A program made the position numbers and the translations under genes. A model generated the notes under the pieces. The model made no database searches, had not been told where the DNA came from, and saw nothing but the letters and a program-made list of their open reading frames with translations. A DNA stretch of 64,000 nt from Proteles cristata cristata (taxonomy: Eukaryota; Chordata; Mammalia; Carnivora; Hyaenidae): assembly GCA_017311185.1 (NCBI GenBank), contig JAESUZ010000353.1, positions 59,998 to 123,997 on the forward strand, given 5' to 3'. Numbering within the stretch: the stretch's first letter is position 1; each line of letters opens with the position of its first letter. Positions 1 to 12,720 of this stretch are shown here, piece by piece.

Positions 1-1129
1 CATAGCAGGCAAAGGGTTATGAGCAATTAGATGCCATGCCAAAGGAAATGGAGAGGAACATCAAAGCGTTGCTGATGACAAGACATTATAACTAAAGATT
101 CTAAATCTAACTCAAATAATTGATGCCTAAACACCAATACCGATAATCTCCAGAACCATTAGAGTCATTGAAAATTTTTGGCCAAGGGGGACAGAACCAA
201 GAGAAACGTGACCAGTAGTAATCAGAGCACAATTTTTCATGTCTATCAAAGCATCATGACCTATGGGGAAACAAAAAATGAAAACCACCACATACCCCTG
301 GGTAAACAAATGCATCTCTTTATATAGGAGTCTTACAAAAGATGAAAGAACATCTATGAGAACTGGATATCTGCAAAGAGTACCATAAAATTTTGAAGAT
401 CAAACAGCAAATATGGATGAAAGTCATTATCAGAAAAAAGCAAAAAGATTTTCTGAGTCAAGAGTGGTTGTGTGAATGAGATGGCTAAGTTCCCAAAGCT
501 GTTTACACTATTCACTTCCTGAGAGGATGGAAGTGTTTAATAAAGACAGAAAAGTCAACAGGGCCAAATATGACAGCAATGGTCTCAAAATTGGTAAATT
601 TTACATGTTATTAAATATGGGGTCACCAAAAAGGATTCTGATAAATCCTACTAGTGATGTAATACGGCACTATGTAGTACACTGAAGCTGACTTTTTGTC
701 TAGTGAATATCCTGTAAACAACTTTCACTAGACTTGCTAAATAAAGATAAGTGTACCATCAAAAGGACATAATGATGTCACAAGGCAAAAGGCACTAAAC
801 CAAGTCATCAGCATGATACTGTATTTATGAGGACCAAGGAAAGCTAATGCACATAAAGGAACACCACAGAAATCTGATGACAACTGCACTATGTCTTAAA
901 GTTATCTAAAAAATATCCAAAATCAGATCAATAAAAAATTTCTCAGTCATTAAATCAAAATTATCTAAGGAAAAAACTATAGGGTTATTATAGTTTTTAT
1001 AATTTATAATGACCCTAAAAATAATACCAAAGTTTTGGTAGTCAAGTAGCCAAAGATGATTGATAAAAAGTTTACTTTAAGACTAGCAGTAGGCATATAC
1101 ACTGAAACATTGATTATAACAGCTAATAC
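1..1129. other. No gene seen
   Basis: AT-rich unassigned sequence. A 69-codon frame at 476-685 has no recognisable motif. A short imperfect inverted repeat (AGGGTTATTATA / TATAATGACCCT) lies at 981-1016. Confidence 0.5.
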
Positions 1130-1228
1130 CACGTAAATAGCCAATGCTCACTGACTCACTCTGTGTTCAGGGTTTGTGCAAATTCTTTACATGAATGAGC
1201 TCATTGAATCCTTACAATAGGCCTAAAA
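1130..1228 (-). mobile_element. MIR fragment
   Basis: GTGCAAATTCTTTACATGAA followed by TGAGCTCATTGAATCCTTAC is the antisense MIR 3' region. This is an old tRNA-derived mammalian SINE. Confidence 0.6.
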
Positions 1229-2040
1229 GAAAAAAAGAAAACAAGAAACAAAATAATATCATAAACGTGTTCTATGATCTTGGATTGCATTGCAACTCAA
1301 ATGCCTTCAGAGGCCACAAAATAAACATGTAAAGAATTGATTTTGTGAAGATAGAGGGGGTGAGGTGGATAGCTAACTGAAATGAACACAAATTTAAATT
1401 CATGTGTTTTAACAATTGTAGAAAAATAAAAAATATTTCTAACCTTCAGTAAGTTTTGTCTCTTTAGACAGAAAATTTTCAATTTCTAAAATAAGAATTT
1501 TAGAATTCACTTTATAACATTTTAAGGTAATCATTAACATTAAAACAATTTATCTTAAATCAATTTAGTACTATAAATTGTAGTGGGGGCTTCATACAGA
1601 AGGAACACTAATTTAATCTGAGAATGTTTCTCAAAAATGTTTTAAATATTTATTTCATCTTACTTTGGGTATTTCATGATTTAAACAAGAAGACACTTGA
1701 AAACCATGGTCAAATTTTATCTGTGCATTTCTTTTATTACTTACTACCATGGTTTTCACTTAAGGTGATTCCCAAGAAGTGTTTTAGAAAAATGTTGAAG
1801 TAGTTTTTAGTTATCACATGCATTAAAGATATGTAGTGGCTTTAACTAGGTGAAGATAATTTTGCTAGATGCAATTCAATACATGGATAACTTCTATGTG
1901 ATTAAGAATTGTCCTCCATCCAGTCTGACCTTCCAACATCCCCCCATTCAGGTGAAAAATAAAAAAAGGACTGTAATTGTTGGAGGAAAAACATACATCT
2001 CTTTACATTATTGCCAGTTAGAATATAAATTGAACTTATT
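1229..2040. other. No gene seen
   Basis: AT-rich unassigned flank of the large L1. Nothing recognised. Confidence 0.5.
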
Positions 2041-2279
2041 ATTTTTTTCTTTCATAGTTTTTGTCAAGTTGCTTTCCATATAACACCCAGATCTCATCCC
2101 AACAATTGCCCTCCTCCATGCCCATCATCCCCTTTCCACTCCCCCACCCCCATAAGCCTTCAGTTTGTTCTCAGTATTCAAAAGTCTCTCATGGTTGCCT
2201 CCCTCCCTCTCCCCTGCTATTTTTTCCCCTTCTCTTCCCCCATGGTCCTCTGTTAAGTTTCTCCTGTTCCACTTATAAG

Positions 2280-5200
2280 TGAAGACATATGGTATCTGTC
2301 TTTCTCTGCCTGACTTATTTCACTGAGCATAACATCCTCAAGTTCCATTCATATTGCTACACATGGCCAGATTTCATTCTTTCTCATTGCCATTCAGTAT
2401 TCCATTGTGTAGATAGATCACATCTTCTTGATCCATTTGTCAGTTGATGGACACTTAGGCTCTTTCCATGTTTTGGAAAGCTATTGTTGAAAGTGCTGCT
2501 ATGAACATTCGGGTACATGTGCCCCTATGCATCAGCACTCCTGTATCCCTTGGGTAAATTCCTAGCAATGCTGTTGCCGGGTCATAGGAGAGTTCTATTG
2601 TTAGGAGAGTTCCTCTATTGTTTTGAGGAACCTCCGTACTATTTTCCAGAGAGGTTGCACCAGCTTACATTCCCACAGTGTAGGAGGGTGCCCGTTTCTC
2701 CACCTCCTCACTAGCATCTAGAGTCTCCTGATTTGTTCATTTTAGCCACTCTGACTGGCATGAGGTGGTATCTCAGTGTGGTTTTGATTTGTACTTCCCT
2801 ATTGAGGAGGGATGCTGAGCATTGTTTCATGTGTCTGTTGGCCATCTGGATGTCCTCTTTGGAGAAGTGTCTGTTCATGTCTTCTGCCCATTTCTTCAAT
2901 GGATTATTTGTTTTTCAGGTGTGGAGTTTGTTGAGTTCCTATAGATTTTGGATACTAGCCCTTTATCTGATATGTCATTTGCAACTATCTTTTCCCATTC
3001 TGTCGGTTGCTTATTAGTATTATTGTTTCCTTTGCCATGCAGAAGCTTTTTATCTTGATGAGGTCCCAATAGTTCATTTTTGCTCTTGATTCTCTTGCCT
3101 TTGGGGATGTGTCAAGTAAGAAATGTCTGCGGTTAAGGTCAAGAGGGTTGTTTCCAGCTTTCCCCTCTAGCACTTTGATAGTTTTTTGTCTCACATTCAG
3201 GTCCTTCATCCATTTTTAAGTTCATTTTTTGTGTATGGTGTAAGAAAGTGATCTAGTTTCATTCTTTTGCATGTTGCTGTCTAGTTCTCCCAGCACCATC
3301 TGTTAAAAGGCTGTCTTTTTTCCATTGGATACTCTTTCCTGCTTTGTCAAAGTTTCATTGGCCATACATTTGTGGGTCCAATTCTCAGTTCTCTATTCTA
3401 TTCCATTGGTCTGTGTGTCTGTTTTTGTGCCAATACCATACTGTCTTGATGATGACAGCTTTGTAGTAGAGGCTAAAGTCGGGTTGTGATGCCTCCCATT
3501 TTAGTTTTTTTCTTCATTATTACTTTTTGGCTATTTGGGGTCTTTTTTGGTTCCATACAAATTTTAGGATATTTTGTTCTAGCTTTGAGAAGAATGCTGG
3601 TGCAATTTTGATTGGGACTGCATTGATTGTGTAGATTGCTTTGGGTAGTAATGACATTTTAACAATACTCATTCTTCCAATCCATGAGCATGGAATGTTT
3701 TTCCATTTTTTGTGTCTTCTTCAATTTCCATCATAAGTTTTCTATAGTTTTCATCATATAGATCTTTTACATCTTTGGTTGGATTTATTCCTAGGTATTT
3801 TATAGTTTTTTTTTCTGCAATTGTGAATGGGATCAGTTTCTTGATTTCTCTTTCTGTTGCTTCATTGTTGGTGTATGAAAACGCAACCAATTGCTTTACA
3901 TTGATTTTGTAACCTGAGACTTTGCTGAATTCATGGATCAGTTTTAGTAGGCTTCCGGTGGAGTCTGTCAGGTTTTCTGTGTAGAGTATCATGTCGTCTG
4001 CAAAAAGTGAAAGTTTGACTTCTTTGCCAATTCTGATGCTTTTTGTTTCCTTTTGTTGTGTGATTGCTGATGCTAGGACTTCCAGCCCTATGTGAAACAA
4101 CAGTGGTGAGAGTGGACATCCCTGTCGTGTTCCTGATCTCAGGGGAAAAGCTCTCAGTTTTTCCCCATTGAGGATGATATTAGCTGTGGGCTTCTCATAA
4201 ATGGCTTTTATGATGTTTAAGTTCCATACATCCCAATTTTCTCAAAGGTCTTTATTAAGAAAGGATGTTGTATTTTGTCAACATAGATAGATGCTTTTTC
4301 TGCATCTATCGATAAAATCATATGGTTTTTATCTTTTCTTTTGTTAATGTGATGTATCACAGTAATTGTTTTGTGAATACTGAAACAGCCCTGTAACCCA
4401 GGAATGAATCCCTCTTGATCTTGGTGGATAATTCTTTTTATATGCTATTGAACTCAACTTCCAAGTATCTTGTTGAGAACTTTTGCATCCCTATTCATCA
4501 AGGATATTGGCCTGTAGTTCTCTTTTTTTGCTGGGTCTCTCTCTGGCTTGGGAACTAAAGCAATGCTGGCTCTGTAGAATGAGTCTGGAAATTTTCCTTC
4601 CATTTCTATTTTTTGGAATAGCTTGAGAAGAATGGGTATTAACTCTGATTTAAATGTCTGGTAGAATTCCCCAGGGAAGCCATCTGGCCCAGGGCTCTTA
4701 TTTGTTGGGAGACTTTTGATAACTGATTCCATTTCTTCACTAGTTATGGGTCTGTTCAAATTTTCTTTCTCTTCCCATGTGAATTTTGGTAGTGCCTGTG
4801 TATTTAGAAATTTTTCCGTTTCTTCTAGGTTGTCCAGTTTGTTGGCATATAACTTTTCATAGTATTCCTTGATAACTGCTTGTATTTCTGAGAGATGGGT
4901 TGTAATAAACCTATTTGAATTGATAATTTGTTTATTTGGGTGCTCCCTCTTTTCTTTTTGAGAAGCCTGGCTAGAGGTTTATCCATTTTATATACTTTTT
5001 CAGAAAACCAACTCATGGTTCCATTGATCTGTTCAACTGTTTTTTTGGGTCCTATATTGTTTGTTTCTGCCCTGTTCTTTATTATTTCTCGTCTTCTGCT
5101 GGGTTTGGGGTGCTCTTGCTGCTCTGCTTCTAGTTCCTTTAAGTGCGCTGTTAGATTTTGTATTTGCACTTTTTCTAGTTTCTTGATATAGGCCTGGAGT

Positions 5201-6110
5201 ACAATGTACTTTCTTCCTAGGACTGCCTGTTCCACATTCCAAAGTGTTTGGATCATTGTATTTTCATTTTCATTTGTTTCCATTTATTTTTAAATTTCTT
5301 CTCTGATTGCCTGATTGGCCCCTTCCTTCTCTAGTAGAGTGTTCTTTAACCTCCATGTTTGTAGAGGTTTTCCAGACTTTTTCCTGTGATGGATTTCAAG
5401 TTTCATAGCATTGTAGTCTGAAAGTGTGCATGATATGATCTCCATTCTTTTATATTTATTGAAGGCTGCTTTACGAGCCAGTATGTGATCTATCTTGGAG
5501 AATGTGCCATATGCACTTGAGAAGAAAGTGAATTCCATAGCCTCAAGATGCAGAGTTCTAAATATATCTGTCAAATCCATCTGGTCCAATGTGTCATTCA
5601 GGTCCATTGTTTCTTTAGTGATTTTCTTTCTAGTTGATCTATCCATTGCTGTAAGTGGAGTATTAAAGTCCCCTGCTACTACCACATTCTTATCAATAAT
5701 ATTGTTTCTGTTTGTGATTGTTTTATGTATTTGGGTGCTCTGAAATTCAGTGCATAGACAATTATAATTGTTAGCTCTTCCTGATGGGTAGACCTTGTAA
5801 TTAGTATAGAATGCCCTTCTTCATCCCTTATTACTGCCTTTACTTTAAAGTCCAGTTTGTCCGAGATAAGTATGGCTACTCCTGCTTTTTTTGACATCCA
5901 GTAGCATGATAGATGGTTCTCCAACCCCTTACTTACAATCTGAAGGTGTCCTCAGGTCTAAAATGAGTCTCTTGCAGACAGCAAACTGATGGAATTTGTG
6001 TTTTTATCCATTCTGATACCCTATGTCTTTTGACTGGAGCATTTAGTCTGTTTACATTCAGTGTTATTATTGGAAAATATGGGTTTAGAGTCATTATGTT
6101 CTCTGCAGGA
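2280..6110 (-). pseudogene. L1 ORF2 (endonuclease and reverse transcriptase), broken
   Basis: Endonuclease blocks are visible as LNVNRLNAPVKRHR and CLQETH (6166-5933), AGVAILISDK (5924-5679), then VAGDFN and KIDHILARK (5685-5290). The catalytic SDH motif reads SDY (codon at 5415-5413), which should abolish nicking. Reverse transcriptase blocks are [15 protein letters not shown] (4759-4454) and FADDMILY (4100-3669). The C-terminal [16 protein letters not shown] block is at 2899-2711. Frameshifts and stops separate these blocks. Confidence 0.85.
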
Positions 6111-6129
6111 TTCATGCTTGTAGTGGTGT

Positions 6130-7101
6130 CTCTGGTAGCTTGTGTTCCTTGCAATATTTCCCTCATAGTGTCCCCCTTAGGATTTCTTGTAGGCTGGTTC
6201 AGTGGTAATGAATTCTTTTGATTTTTATTGATTTGGGAAAACTTTGATCTCTCCTTCCATACCGAATGACAGGCTTGCTGGATAGAGGATTCTTGGCTGC
6301 ATATTTTTTCTGTTCATCACACTGAAGATTTCCTGCCATTCCTTTCTGGCCTGTCAGGTTTCAGCAGAGAGGTCTGCAAGTACTCTGATAGGTGTCCCTT
6401 TGTATGTTAGGGCCCTTTTATCCTTAGTTGCTTTCAGAATTCTCTTTGTCTTTATATTTTGCCAGTTTCACGAGGATATGTCATACAGAAGTTCAATTCA
6501 AGTTGCGTCTGAGGGGAGTTCTGTGGCTCTTGGATTTCAATGTCTATTTCCTACCTCAGATTGGGGAAGCTCTCAGCTATAATTTGTTCAAGTACCCTTT
6601 CAGCTCCTAGTTCTCTCTTCCTGTTCTTCTGGAATTTCCATGATACGGATTTTGTCTGGTTTGACTGCATCACTCAGTCCTCAAATTCTCCTTTCCTGCT
6701 CCTGGATCAACTGATCTCTCATTTTCTCAGCTTCCTCTTTTTCTATAATTGTGTGTCCAAATTCACCTATACTCCTCTCTGCCTCTTCAACCCATGCAGT
6801 GGCCGCATCCATTGTATTATCCACCTCATTTATAGAATTTTTTTAACTAATCACAACTATTTTTAAAGTCCATAATCTTTGTAGCAATGGCTTTTCCAGT
6901 GTCTTCCGTGCCTTTTTCAAGCCCAGTGATTAATTTTATGACTATTGTTCTAAATTCTTGGTCAGTTATGTTGCTTATATCTGTTTTAAGCAATTCTTTA
7001 GCTGTCATTTCTTCCTGGAATCTCATTAGACTAGAGTTTTTCTGTTTCGTCATTTTGACTAGCTTTCTGTCTCTTGTAAGTTTTAAAAGCTTGTTATGCA
7101 C
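6130..7101 (-). pseudogene. L1 ORF1 (RNA-binding chaperone), broken
   Basis: The first 84 codons are open from 7101 to 6847 and show the N-terminal region leading into the coiled coil (TKQKNSSLMRFQEEMTAKEL). The C-terminal part is recognisable on the minus strand near 6300-6180 (RILYPASLSF, then GEIKVF), matching the conserved ORF1 C-terminal domain. The frame is interrupted by stops and shifts after 6847. The protein normally coats L1 RNA as a trimer; this copy cannot make it. Confidence 0.75.
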
Positions 7102-8702
7102 TCTGCACCTGCGAGTTCTGCTATATTAAAGGAGGTGCATTGACTATCCAGGGCCTGTCTGTTCAGGAAGTGTTCTTTTAACGGTGTCCCCTGGTCTCTC
7201 TTATTGTGTCTTTGGTTATTTTATTTCCTTACTTGTAGTGATATTTAGGACTTTCCACCATGTGTACTTTGGCTTGTTTCTTGAAGTAGCCCTGAAAAGG
7301 AAAGCAGACAAACACACAGGGAACAAAAGCAGACAAATGCACAGACAAATCTAACAAACAAGCAAAACAAAAGGGGAAAAACAACAACAGCAACAACAAG
7401 AAAAGACAAAGGACAGTGTAAAAGCATTAAACCAGAAATCCCAGCTACAAGTATAGAGCAGGGTGGAGGCAGTGCTGATGAAAGAGCATATACAAAGAGA
7501 GGTGGGGAGAAAGTGAAATTGAACATTGACCAGGCAAAGAGACTAAAAGGCCTAATTCAGAGAGAGAAAAAGGAGAATATAGTAGGAGGTGAGGAGAAAG
7601 GAACAAAGATAATGTTGCCCAAAGAAACTATACAGTCTGATTATTCCAGAGAGAGAGAGAGAGAGAGAGTAACAACGGAGGTATAGAATATGCATCAAGA
7701 GAATGGATTAAATGTGACTGTTTAAGCAAACCAATGACCAGAGTGCCCAGTCCAGCAGAGGGGAGGGATAAGAATGAGATAACAGAAAATGGATTTGAAT
7801 AGCAAGAATTGATATAGAGTTAATCACCACAATGCATCAAGTTTGGTCTTGCCCGGGCTCTGGTAAAAAAAATAAATAAATAAAAAATTTAAAAAATATA
7901 TTAAAATTTTTTAAAAAGCAGCTCTCTAGTGTAAATGAGCATGGTTTGGTGTAGGCAGGTCTCCCCTCCACTGCTGATCTCGCAGGCCACTCCCTGAGGC
8001 CCTACCATGGTATTGTGTGAAGAAAAGTGATGTTGCCCCAGTTCCTTCTCGAACCAAGCATTGCAAATCACTCTTTTGGTCTGATCTCCCTGTGCCACAG
8101 GTTTAGCCAAGGTGCTTTGTGTTCTATGTCCCAAGCCCTGCCTCTTTTCCAGATCTTAGTCCACGTGCCTTAATGACATCACCTGAAATGTAATCCCGCA
8201 GACTGGGCCACTTCCTACCAGGGGATCAAGTAGGAGGAGTAGGGGAGCAGGTTCTCCTGGCACCGCTCAGGACTTGGGCACCCAGCCCAAAGAAAGTGCC
8301 ACAGCTAGAGATAGGACCTCCCTCCGAATGCCCTGTGGTTGGGGATGGGATGATAGGATCCCTCTCTGTCCTGGGCTGAGGCTTTTATCTTCTCCAGGGA
8401 CAGTTCTATGAGCAGTTTCAGCTGCTCTTTATCTTTCCCTCATCTCACTGCAGCTCTTGGCAGACGGTGCTCCCTCCCTTCCATGCCTCTGGGTCCCAGC
8501 TCGTTTTTATCTTCCCCAGTTTGCAATCAGGCACCTATGAGGCTATCTTCTTAGTGGACTCTGTCTCTTTTCCTCCCACATTCTTGCGGTTCAGTATCCT
8601 ATGGCTTTAGCCCTTCTTTGTTTGAAGATGTGGGCGGGGGAAAAGTATGGATCTCCCTACTTCTCTGCCATCTTGCCTCTCACACATGTATCCTAGACAA
8701 CT

Positions 8703-8790
8703 TTAAACTTTGAAAATCATTTTTATGTTCATTATCTCATTTACTCCTCAAATCAACCCCATGAGATAGGTATTATTTTCCCATTAGAAA
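8703..8790 (-). mobile_element. MIR fragment
   Basis: TTCATTATCTCATTTACTCC, then CCATGAGATAGGTATTATTT, is the antisense MIR 3' half. It directly borders the 5' end of the large L1. Confidence 0.65.
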
Positions 8791-8794
8791 TGGC

Positions 8795-11700
8795 CACATC
8801 CTAAGTCCGTAGTGATTTCTCAAGAAAAGTTGAATGTGAATGCTGAGGTTGGGTTTTTTGTTAATATGGGAAAGTTGGATGCTAAAATCAACAGGTATTT
8901 TCAGTATAAGGTGGCACACTAGAAAAACACATTTACTTTCTGTTCCTCCTGAAACCATATTTGATACAAGTGTAGAAATACCAAAATTAATACAATTCAA
9001 AGCCAAGAGAATGTGGAAGTCTTCAACCACAGAAAGATTTTTGGCCAAAAGTAAAATACAGAACTGATGAATGGAATGATCAAGAAAAGACTGTCCAAAG
9101 AAGGGGCTTTACAAGGCCAGTCTGCTTCTGCTGAGCCCTGTTTATATTCAAGAAATGAGAGACTAGAGGTTGAGAACAAAGAGACAAAAATTATTTTAGA
9201 AGGGAAAAATTTCATTTAATAAATTCCATGGGTCAGTCTTCCCTCCATAGTACCTCTATAGGAATTACAACAGATTATTGGTGAGCAAGACAAGGGTACA
9301 GGGAGGGAGTATTGAACCACAGGGTGTCAGCTCTGGTTCATTGTCACTACTACCGACTCCATCCAAGACTACACACCCATGGCTTCATGTACTGTAACTG
9401 GAGATAGTTGCTTCATAAATTGTCAAATAAGAAGGAACCTTCCTGGAAACTATAATTTGTGGTTCTTATCAAAAGATTAATGAATCACTAATAAAAATGA
9501 AATAAAAATCATTAATAAAAATATTTTGTCTTAACAAATTCTGTCTCAACATGTTTGCTTCTGCCAAGGCAAATTATCTCGGAATAACCACTTGCCATTT
9601 ACTATGTTTTGTCTGTAAGGGCAAGTAAGAGAATGGTCTATATTTCAGAAAAGCATCCTATCTGTCTACTCCCATTTGACAAAAGAAGTCGAGAGGGAGA
9701 TTTTTCTGGGATATCCTTCCCCAAATCTCCTTGTGTTGTCCTGAAGCCCTAAACGTATCATATGTTTAATTTTCCCTCCCAGGGAAATAAAACTATGGAA
9801 AAAACATGATTGCCATTTATTGTTTTCAAATAAATCTGACATCATCATCTCTTTCAGTGTTCTAATAATAAATCTTTGCCCAAAATTTGTACAAGCTTGC
9901 AATTTCTGTTCAAACAAACACCGCCAAGAAACTGTTCCTTACTAAACTCAAATGATATCAAAGAACTTGTAGTTAAATGTCTTATCTGGAAATCATTTTT
10001 GCTCTTAGAGAGATCAGAAAGGGCTTATAATATTTCTCCTTTCTTTCAAAAAGAATTAGGGTCTGAGTAAAACCATTTGTGTCACACCAGCCCCCAAGTT
10101 AGTGGGGAGTAGGGGGTGGAAGTTCAAATTTGCTGTAACATACTATAAAAGCTCTCATAACCAGAGCACTAAAGCTAATTTTGTAGTATATGAATTATGC
10201 CCAGTGCTATTTTAAATATGAAAAAATTAAAGACAGTAGGCTTGGTTCAGCAGCATAATTTGTTCCGGAAACATGCTTGTAATCCAAAGCACTTGTCTAT
10301 CAAAGCCAATTTCCCCATAATAAATAACGGAAAATCAGATGATTTGTTCCACAACCCAAAAATATTCATAAAAATCATTACAATACTGCACTATAATACA
10401 AAATAATAAAGAAAATACAAAATATAAAGAAAAATAAACAAATTAACCTGTACTTAGCTTTGAAGAGTTTTGTGGCTTGTTTGAAGGAGAAAAGAGAGAA
10501 AAGGGTTATTGTGTAGGATGAGTTTCATTATCACTAACGGATGTTGACTGCACTACACTATTAATAAGCTCTTGTCATATGCTCTATGTAATGTAACTGG
10601 CAATAAGGCGGAAGAGAAAAGGGTCTATACCTGCAGGCAGCTGACCTAGAATGAGGCAAAGCATTCATGAGCCTACTCTTGTATGGAAAAGCTAAGGACT
10701 GCTCATAGGTGCTTTGAAGTGACAATAAAGACACCAGTGCCAGTTGTGGACACCTTCCAGTGTTCTGAAAAATCACTGATTTCTGCCAAACACCTGGCCT
10801 GAGACAGAGCATCGGAGCATGGGAGATGATCACCCACAATTCCACAGAGAAATAGAGAGACAGACAGAGAGAGAGAACCATTGGCTCAATGTCATGTGAC
10901 CTTCGGCACCATGTACTCCTTGTATTGCAAGACATCCCTCGTTTACCAAGTTAAAATTGATAAGAAATGTCTGTTCGTCTTGTGGAACACTTGCAGAACA
11001 GGTTACTCACAATCCAGGATTTTACTGTGTGTCTATAGATGTATATATAACATAACACATATATTATATATAAAATTTTAATATATAGTTTTTGCTGAGC
11101 TATAGGATTCTTGGTTCTGAGATTTATGCATGTCATGGCCCAGATATGCAACATCAGTCACATGAGAGAGAAAACACTTCAATGAAGTAAACCAAAGAAA
11201 GGAGATTCAAACTAGGTAAAGCCACATGAAGGCCAAGATTTTTCAAAGCTTCTTTCTCATGTTGAAGCTTTCAGCTCCTAGACAATAATATGTTTCTCTT
11301 GCCAAACACCCAAGCATATCTCTCCCCTCTTAGACATAAGAATCTCTAGAATTCTGTTTAAGTGCCAACAATGTGAGGTGAAGGATGAACCTGGATGGCA
11401 TGCTCACAACGATCAAAGTGTGTTGACCTTTCTTTAATCCAATATGTTGCTTCACTCTTAAGGTACAATCAATGACATACTTGCTTCCTAAACATTAGTG
11501 AGATGCCTTACTAGACATATTCCAAGAAGGCCAGAGAAACTGGATTCTAATCCATATGGAATAAACCACAGGTGAATTACTTCCAGGTAGACCTCAACGT
11601 ATCTAGAATATAATCTCTTCTATTTTTAGATATAGTCTTTACTTATAACCTTACGTATTTGGATATTTCTGAGTAGATTAAAGAGAAAACCTGGGCTGCA

Positions 11701-11935
11701 AGGATCAGTTACAAGTGTGGGATGGTACTATACTTACCACTGGTGGTCCATGACCTCCATCTTCTGAGACTGGAACCCACTGTGGTCCTTGATTATTTTA
11801 TGAATTGAGCTTTTGTTCAACGAAGGCCTGGTCCTGGGCAGTGCCTCTCTTTACTGTAAATATGGCACCTGCTAAGTACCCGAAGAACTAGGAAAAAGAG
11901 AAAAAAAAAACATGGTAACACGTGATGCATATATG
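8795..11935. other. No gene seen between the L1 and the POM121-like block
   Basis: About 3.1 kb without recognisable repeats or coding sequence. A short imperfect direct repeat of AATCACTAATAAAAAT lies near 9483-9525. The 124-codon minus frame at 10935-10561 shows no family motif. Confidence 0.5.
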
Positions 11936-11939
11936 GTAA

Positions 11940-12035
11940 GGAGGCACCACAGTCCAGAGTAAGATCTCTGGGAGTCACTACACTGGGCGTGAATCCCAGC
12001 TAAGCCTCCACCACTTGTGTGACCTGAGGGGTGGT
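11940..12035 (+). mobile_element. MIR core fragment
   Basis: GGGCGTGAATCCCAGCTAAG followed by CACTTGTGTGACCTGAGGGG matches the sense MIR core. It marks the left edge of the POM121-like promoter block. Confidence 0.65.
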
Positions 12036-12544
12036 CTAAATTGTAAATGTTGTTTTGCCAAATTCCTCAAAAGGAAGAAAGCAAGAACCTGCCTGCCAGG
12101 AAGGGAGATCTTGGGGTGCAGCATCCGGTCAGGTCAGGGTTTGGCGACCGCTTGGAAACTGCCATCATCTGGAGGGCGATGCTGAAAGCCTGGGCAGCCC
12201 TAGGGAAGATGCAACTGGCTCGAAGCCTGGCAGGGAAGCAGAGAGGGTCCAGGGGCAGCGGGTCACTCCCTTGCAACTTTGAGAGCCCCCCAGCACTCGT
12301 CTTTCTTGGGGGAAGGGCTGGCGACACACAACGAGGCGCTGAAGGGCCTGACAACCATGGCACTCACCTACAGTCCCCACGCTGTGGCCTTGCTGGTTGT
12401 CCACACACGCCAACGGGCGCAATGACAAAGGGCAGCAGGCAGCCTATACCCCGCCACGGGCGACTGAAAGTCCCAGGCACTGGAGGCTAACCGGCGGGGC
12501 TCTGGGGCCTCCCCTTTGCCCTGTGCTGGGGTCTCTTGCCGTGC

Positions 12545-12556
12545 TGCGCATGCGCG
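12545..12556. promoter_or_regulatory. Candidate NRF1 binding site
   Basis: TGCGCATGCGCG contains the palindromic NRF1 core GCGCATGCGC. It lies 165 bp upstream of the chosen ATG inside the GC-rich block. NRF1 activates many CpG-island and testis-expressed promoters. Occupancy is inferred from the motif only. Confidence 0.55.
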
Positions 12557-12566
12557 CCCTTCTTTG

Positions 12567-12590
12567 TGACATGTCCTTTGTGACATGTCC
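12567..12590. promoter_or_regulatory. Two tandem p53-family-like half-sites
   Basis: TGACATGTCC occurs twice with a 4-bp spacer TTTG. Each copy matches the p53 half-site RRRCWWGYYY at 9 of 10 positions, the first base being the mismatch. The pair is a direct duplication of a 14-bp unit, so a chance tandem duplication is the alternative. Confidence 0.35.
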
Positions 12591-12720
12591 CAGGGATGCA
12601 TCACTAGGGCCAGGCTGGGCCGTTCAGGCTCAGTGCTTGTTAGACCACGAGAGGAGTAGGAAGCTCCGGAGGGGCTCGAGACTCCAACCTCGCAGTCGTT
12701 TAAAGCACTACGAGCTCACT

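Larger units (their letters stand above)
2041..8682 (-). mobile_element. Near full-length L1 retrotransposon, inactive
   Basis: The left end is the L1 3' end, with a poly-T tract at about 2041-2048 (the poly-A tail read in reverse). The right end is complementary to GGCAAGATGGCAGAGAAGTAG, the typical L1 5' start. Within about 6.6 kb come, in element order, a 5'UTR (about 7102-8682), ORF1 (7101 down to about 6130), ORF2 (about 6110 to 2280) and a 3'UTR. Both ORFs are broken. I found no clear target-site duplication. The 5'UTR carries a (GA)n run near 7651-7668. Confidence 0.9.

Noticed and set aside
476..685. 69-codon frame
   Set aside because: It has no recognisable motif, no GC shift and no gene context.
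7651..7670. (GA)n tract as a separate microsatellite
   Set aside because: It lies inside the L1 5'UTR and is described there.
12047..12490. 147-codon plus-strand frame upstream of the POM121-like gene
   Set aside because: It starts in the MIR-to-promoter transition, is GC-rich by location, and shows no family motif. It may act only as leader sequence.
12397..12720. In-frame extension of the POM121-like frame
   Set aside because: The first codon there is TTG; ATGs at 12550 and 12571 have weaker contexts and the added residues do not resemble the family. The region carries the promoter motifs instead.
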